Positions 57,541 through 64,000 of a DNA stretch of 64,000 bases are shown here, one piece after another. Made by a program: the position numbers and the translations under genes. The notes beneath the pieces are model-generated. The model was not told the DNA's origin, made no database searches, and saw only the letters and a program-made list of their open reading frames with translations. Origin of the DNA: Myoxocephalus aenaeus. Its lineage: Eukaryota > Chordata > Actinopteri > Perciformes > Cottidae. Position 1 is the first letter of the stretch; each line of letters starts with the position of its first letter. The stretch covers positions 6,548,501-6,612,500 of the forward strand of contig JBAMJR010000039.1 in the NCBI GenBank assembly GCA_038501785.1. Direction: 5' to 3'.

Positions 57541-58940
57541 ATTACAGCAGCAAACAGGGTAAAGTACACAAGAGACATAGTCAAAAATCAAAACAATTAA
57601 TATAAATAATAAACGGTAAAAACAGTAAAAAATTGTTATAATAATAGTAATTAATTGTGTTATTCATGTTTTGGTACATTCCCTTCAGCTTGCACACACT
57701 GCCTGTTTACTTTTCTCTGCAAGGCAACGGCTCAGCACATGTACATCCACATGTACACACTCCCCCCACACACACTCGCCCACACACATGTACATACATA
57801 CACACCCCACCACGCAGTGGTCTCCACCCATTTTCATTCACAAAGAAAAGCGTGGTGAGGGGGGGGGGGGGAGTTGAGTTGAGAAGCAGAGGCAGAGTCT
57901 GTGAATGAGCTCACCGGGCATCTGCTGTGTGCTGCAGGGAAAGTCATCACTTATCAGTCAAAGTGGTACTTTTATTGTGAAAAGAACCTCGACACAAAAT
58001 GTTTATCGTGAAGATGCTTATCGGTGCACTTTACGAGTAGTTTTCTCCGTGCCATCTTGACTTCACAGTTTGAATTGTGTGTCTTGCAAATGAGCTAGAA
58101 CCAGAATCATGAGGGGGATCCATCACCTTTTTTTTCTTCTCTCGGTTCCACTGTTAAATCTCCTAAAGTTTAAAACACAAAGACCCCTCGGCGCTAGCCA
58201 GCCCACCCTGCAGATGGCCGGAGGATCAGAGGCTGTCAGCACGCTTAAACGAGCCAAGAGTCGAGGCTTCAGCCCTGCGGGGGAGGACAGAGCATGAATG
58301 GGCTATTTCCACCAACTTCTATAGCCCCCCACTGGGCATTTGTAATATGATTTGTGGCAAATTTGTTTAATCAATATGGATGCGGGGGCTTGGATACCCT
58401 CCTCGGACAGAAGTCTTTCTTTCCCCCATTTATTTTCTGGCCTGTGCATCAGTGGTCACGATGTGTGAAGATTAACTCAGGTTTTTTAATAGCATCTGTG
58501 TGAGTATACAAAAGGGAGTGTGATACCTGAGAGGAAAGCTGGTGACTCGTCGAATGGCACAGGGATTCAAGTAATACAAGTTTGGACACTTGGCATGACA
58601 AAGACTTCTTTACAAATATTGCATGTGTATGTCCTGGAAGAGGGATCCCTCTGTTGCTCCTCCTGCCTGACATTGTTTGTGATGTCACTTTTCTTTTGGG
58701 GCGGGTGAGGGTGAAGGGTCACACTTTTCTGACTAAAAAGCTTAAATCCTTCCTCCATCATGTAGGGAAGCAACAGTCGTCTCTCTTTTCTCCACGGTGG
58801 CTTTGCAGACAGGCAGGTGGCTTCAATCCAATTCCACCGTGGCTGCTGTCCACGAGGAATCGAAGGACAAAAGGCACTTTAGGGTTTTCTCCTTTTTGTG
58901 GAGCTTGTGATTTACAGTTGTGCCTCCCATAAAGTAAACC

Positions 58941-58943
<3 letters not shown>
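57541..58943. other. Gene-free stretch
   Basis: An interrupted CA-rich patch lies at about 57750-57812 and a G13 run at 57859-57871. There is no gene. Confidence 0.4.

Positions 58944-58984
<41 letters not shown>
58944..58984. repeat. (CT)n microsatellite
   Basis: This is a pyrimidine CT array of 41 bp. Confidence 0.96.
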
Positions 58985-62158
<3,174 letters not shown>

Positions 62159-62275
62159 TATAAACAAGAACCGTAAAGAAGAACTACATCATGTCACAAA
62201 ATGAAATGTTTGAGAAAAAAATTTAATTTTCATTTTGTGACATGATGTAGTTCTTCTTTACGGTTCTTGTTTATA
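62159..62275. repeat. Perfect inverted repeat, 48-bp arms and 21-nt spacer
   Basis: The left arm (62159-62206, starting TATAAACAAGAACCGTAAAG) and right arm (62228-62275, ending TTTACGGTTCTTGTTTATA) are exact reverse complements over all 48 positions. The 21-nt spacer is A/T-rich. Complementarity stops abruptly at both ends. No target-site duplication or transposon terminus is recognised. A transcript would fold as a perfect long hairpin. Confidence 0.95.
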
Positions 62276-64000
62276 ATCTTGACAAGAATTATCATGCAAA
62301 ACACAATTTTAAGAAATCGTGAGCAGAGCAGAAGTTGCTTGGGAAATGCTGTGGCACATTATTTCCTCCACCACCAAGAATGCCCCAACCTCACAGTCAA
62401 CAGTGTGAGACAAATAAGCAGTCTTGTTATCTCAAAAGAGTCATTTCTACTTCCTGATAGGTGATACAGCCATCAGGTTGAACTCTTAACAAGCAAACGG
62501 ATCGGTTACATTTGACTTTGTATTTTGTCATATTTTGTATTCAAAGATCCCCATCCAGACATGTTTTCAGACACATAAACATGCTCTGTTTTGAATAATA
62601 ATTTCTGTCTAATGTTTTTTCTACACGCACACAAAAAAATGACGAAATGAAAATATCTATGATTATGAAAATATTGAAAAGTCTATTCTCATTGTGGGTT
62701 TGTTTGTGTTTGTGTTGGAGTTCAAGTGTTCACATCAACATGCGTAAATTGCATCTTGGCTTCTAATAGCCAGTCACAAAATCGTGTTTGTGCGACCGCG
62801 TCTTAAACACGGAGTGCTCGCCGTTAATCGGCGAATGTGAAAACAGCCATTCAGTGCCCAACTCTCAGCCCGATCTCGCAGAAATACATGGAATGGCCGC
62901 AGCACCATGCACAATGCCCTGCTACGAGGTCGTGGTCAATTCACTTATTTCTGTGAGATCATGTTGCAAACTCTGCTCATACGTCCTTCTGCTCAGTGAA
63001 GGCCAAACATCCAAGTGAAGTAACAATAAACACATTTTTCAGTGGAGGGGGGGCTTTAAAATTCAATGTTTCATACAAAATCCTCTATATATATATATAT
63101 ACATTGTGTTTACGGTTGACTAGTAGTATATGTGGCATGCTGTAGGACTCGTATGAGCAGTTCTTTTCTAAAGAGCTACATTCAATGGGGTGAAAAAACA
63201 ATATTGGTACAGCAGACAAACACCTCATACATTTCACCTCAATGCCCTCAGTCTCTATTCTAGGCTGATGTTACCCAACAAAAGAACTAAATACATGTGT
63301 TCATGAAAAGGTGGAAATCTGAAAGGGTGTTCGCTGATCAATAATGAACACAGGCTGACACTATAGTGATTGCCGTGAGCCTCTACTCTTGTATTTGCTA
63401 GATAATGCTGTATTTAGATGATTGTTGATCGCTGAGCGGTGCAGGGAAAAGCACTGTAAAGTCTTCCCAGTGCTCACATAGAAAAAGGTGGATTGATTGC
63501 CTCCAAGCAAAGCTTATGTTGTGATATGACTAACATGTGTGGAAAGAAACACAGGACATATGTAGGTAGTCTAAGTAACAACAAAAGGTCAGCGGGACTG
63601 TTTTCATTTGTGCTTGCCTATCCGCAGCATTACTTACCCTTTCCGTGGGCATCAAGTCTTACATGAAAAACAAACTTTTCCCTTTGTCCTTTGTGTGAGT
63701 TTAATGACGTTATTTATGACTACAAGGGAGGAAATGTTTTAAGGGGCACCTGAAGAAAACCAACAGAGGATAAAATAATAAAACAGGATATAGTAAATAC
63801 TCTCAGAAGAAATCCTGGTTTCAGTAAGCAAAAAACTGGTCAACCATTAAAAGACTATTTCCGGTGTCCCACTGTTGAAGAGTACACATCTGTAATGGTG
63901 CGACATGAAAGGCCTGTCGATGCTTTTAATGGCTCCTATCGGATGTGGAAATACTTTCAGAAGGCAGTTAATCGTTTGCAATCTAGAAATGTTATCAAGT
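62276..64000. other. Gene-free stretch to window end
   Basis: I see no gene. A short AT run lies at about 63085-63101. The frame at 62788-63018 (76 codons) lacks features. Confidence 0.4.

Overview
This window looks like nuclear DNA from a teleost fish, most likely a percomorph. It carries one confidently identifiable protein-coding gene, zfp64 (zinc finger protein 64), on the + strand at 40147-42878, in six coding exons. The rest shows no convincing gene. It reads as AT-leaning, gene-poor vertebrate DNA crowded with long CA/GT, AT and CT/GA microsatellites and old interspersed repeats. The fish assignment rests on the very short zfp64 introns (91-192 bp), the density of long dinucleotide arrays, and repeat tails I recognise from teleosts: L2-type LINE tails ending in TTCTGA units, a Tc1 element, a TTAA-flanked fold-back element, and several families known to me from fish genomes. 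Species cannot be named from the sequence alone.

Layout. 1-39.8 kb is a gene desert upstream of zfp64, with repeat islands at 6.2-8.0, 11.3, 13.5-14.0, 18.6-18.8, 20.2-20.7, 24.0-24.6 and 37.8-38.4 kb. Between them lie long repeat-poor stretches, some rich in TAATTA-type homeodomain cores or small palindromes. 39.9-40.15 kb is the putative promoter and 5' leader, with a perfect TGACGTCA CRE and an upstream ORF. 40.15-42.9 kb is zfp64, with polyadenylation signals to about 43.6 kb. 43.6-64 kb is a second gene-free stretch with a nested transposon (44.0-44.6 kb), a composite GT/TGCG microsatellite (51.0-51.5 kb), a 20-base G run (52.2 kb) and a perfect 48-bp-arm inverted repeat (62.16-62.28 kb).

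The zfp64 product is predicted at 681 residues: an atypical C2HC finger, ten C2H2 fingers, and a long Gln/Thr/Val-rich tail resembling an activation domain. In mammals ZFP64 lies between SALL4 and the TSHZ2 gene desert. If synteny holds, the upstream 40 kb here would be part of that desert and could hold long-range enhancers. That is inference, since no neighbouring gene is in the window.

I found no operon, CRISPR array, phage or novel multi-gene system. The most unusual elements are structural: the 48-bp perfect hairpin, the fold-back and nested transposons, a Tc1 remnant that keeps only the start of its transposase, and the all-phase-1 exon architecture and uORF of zfp64. Nearly all other open frames in the window are short chance frames or microsatellite translations.
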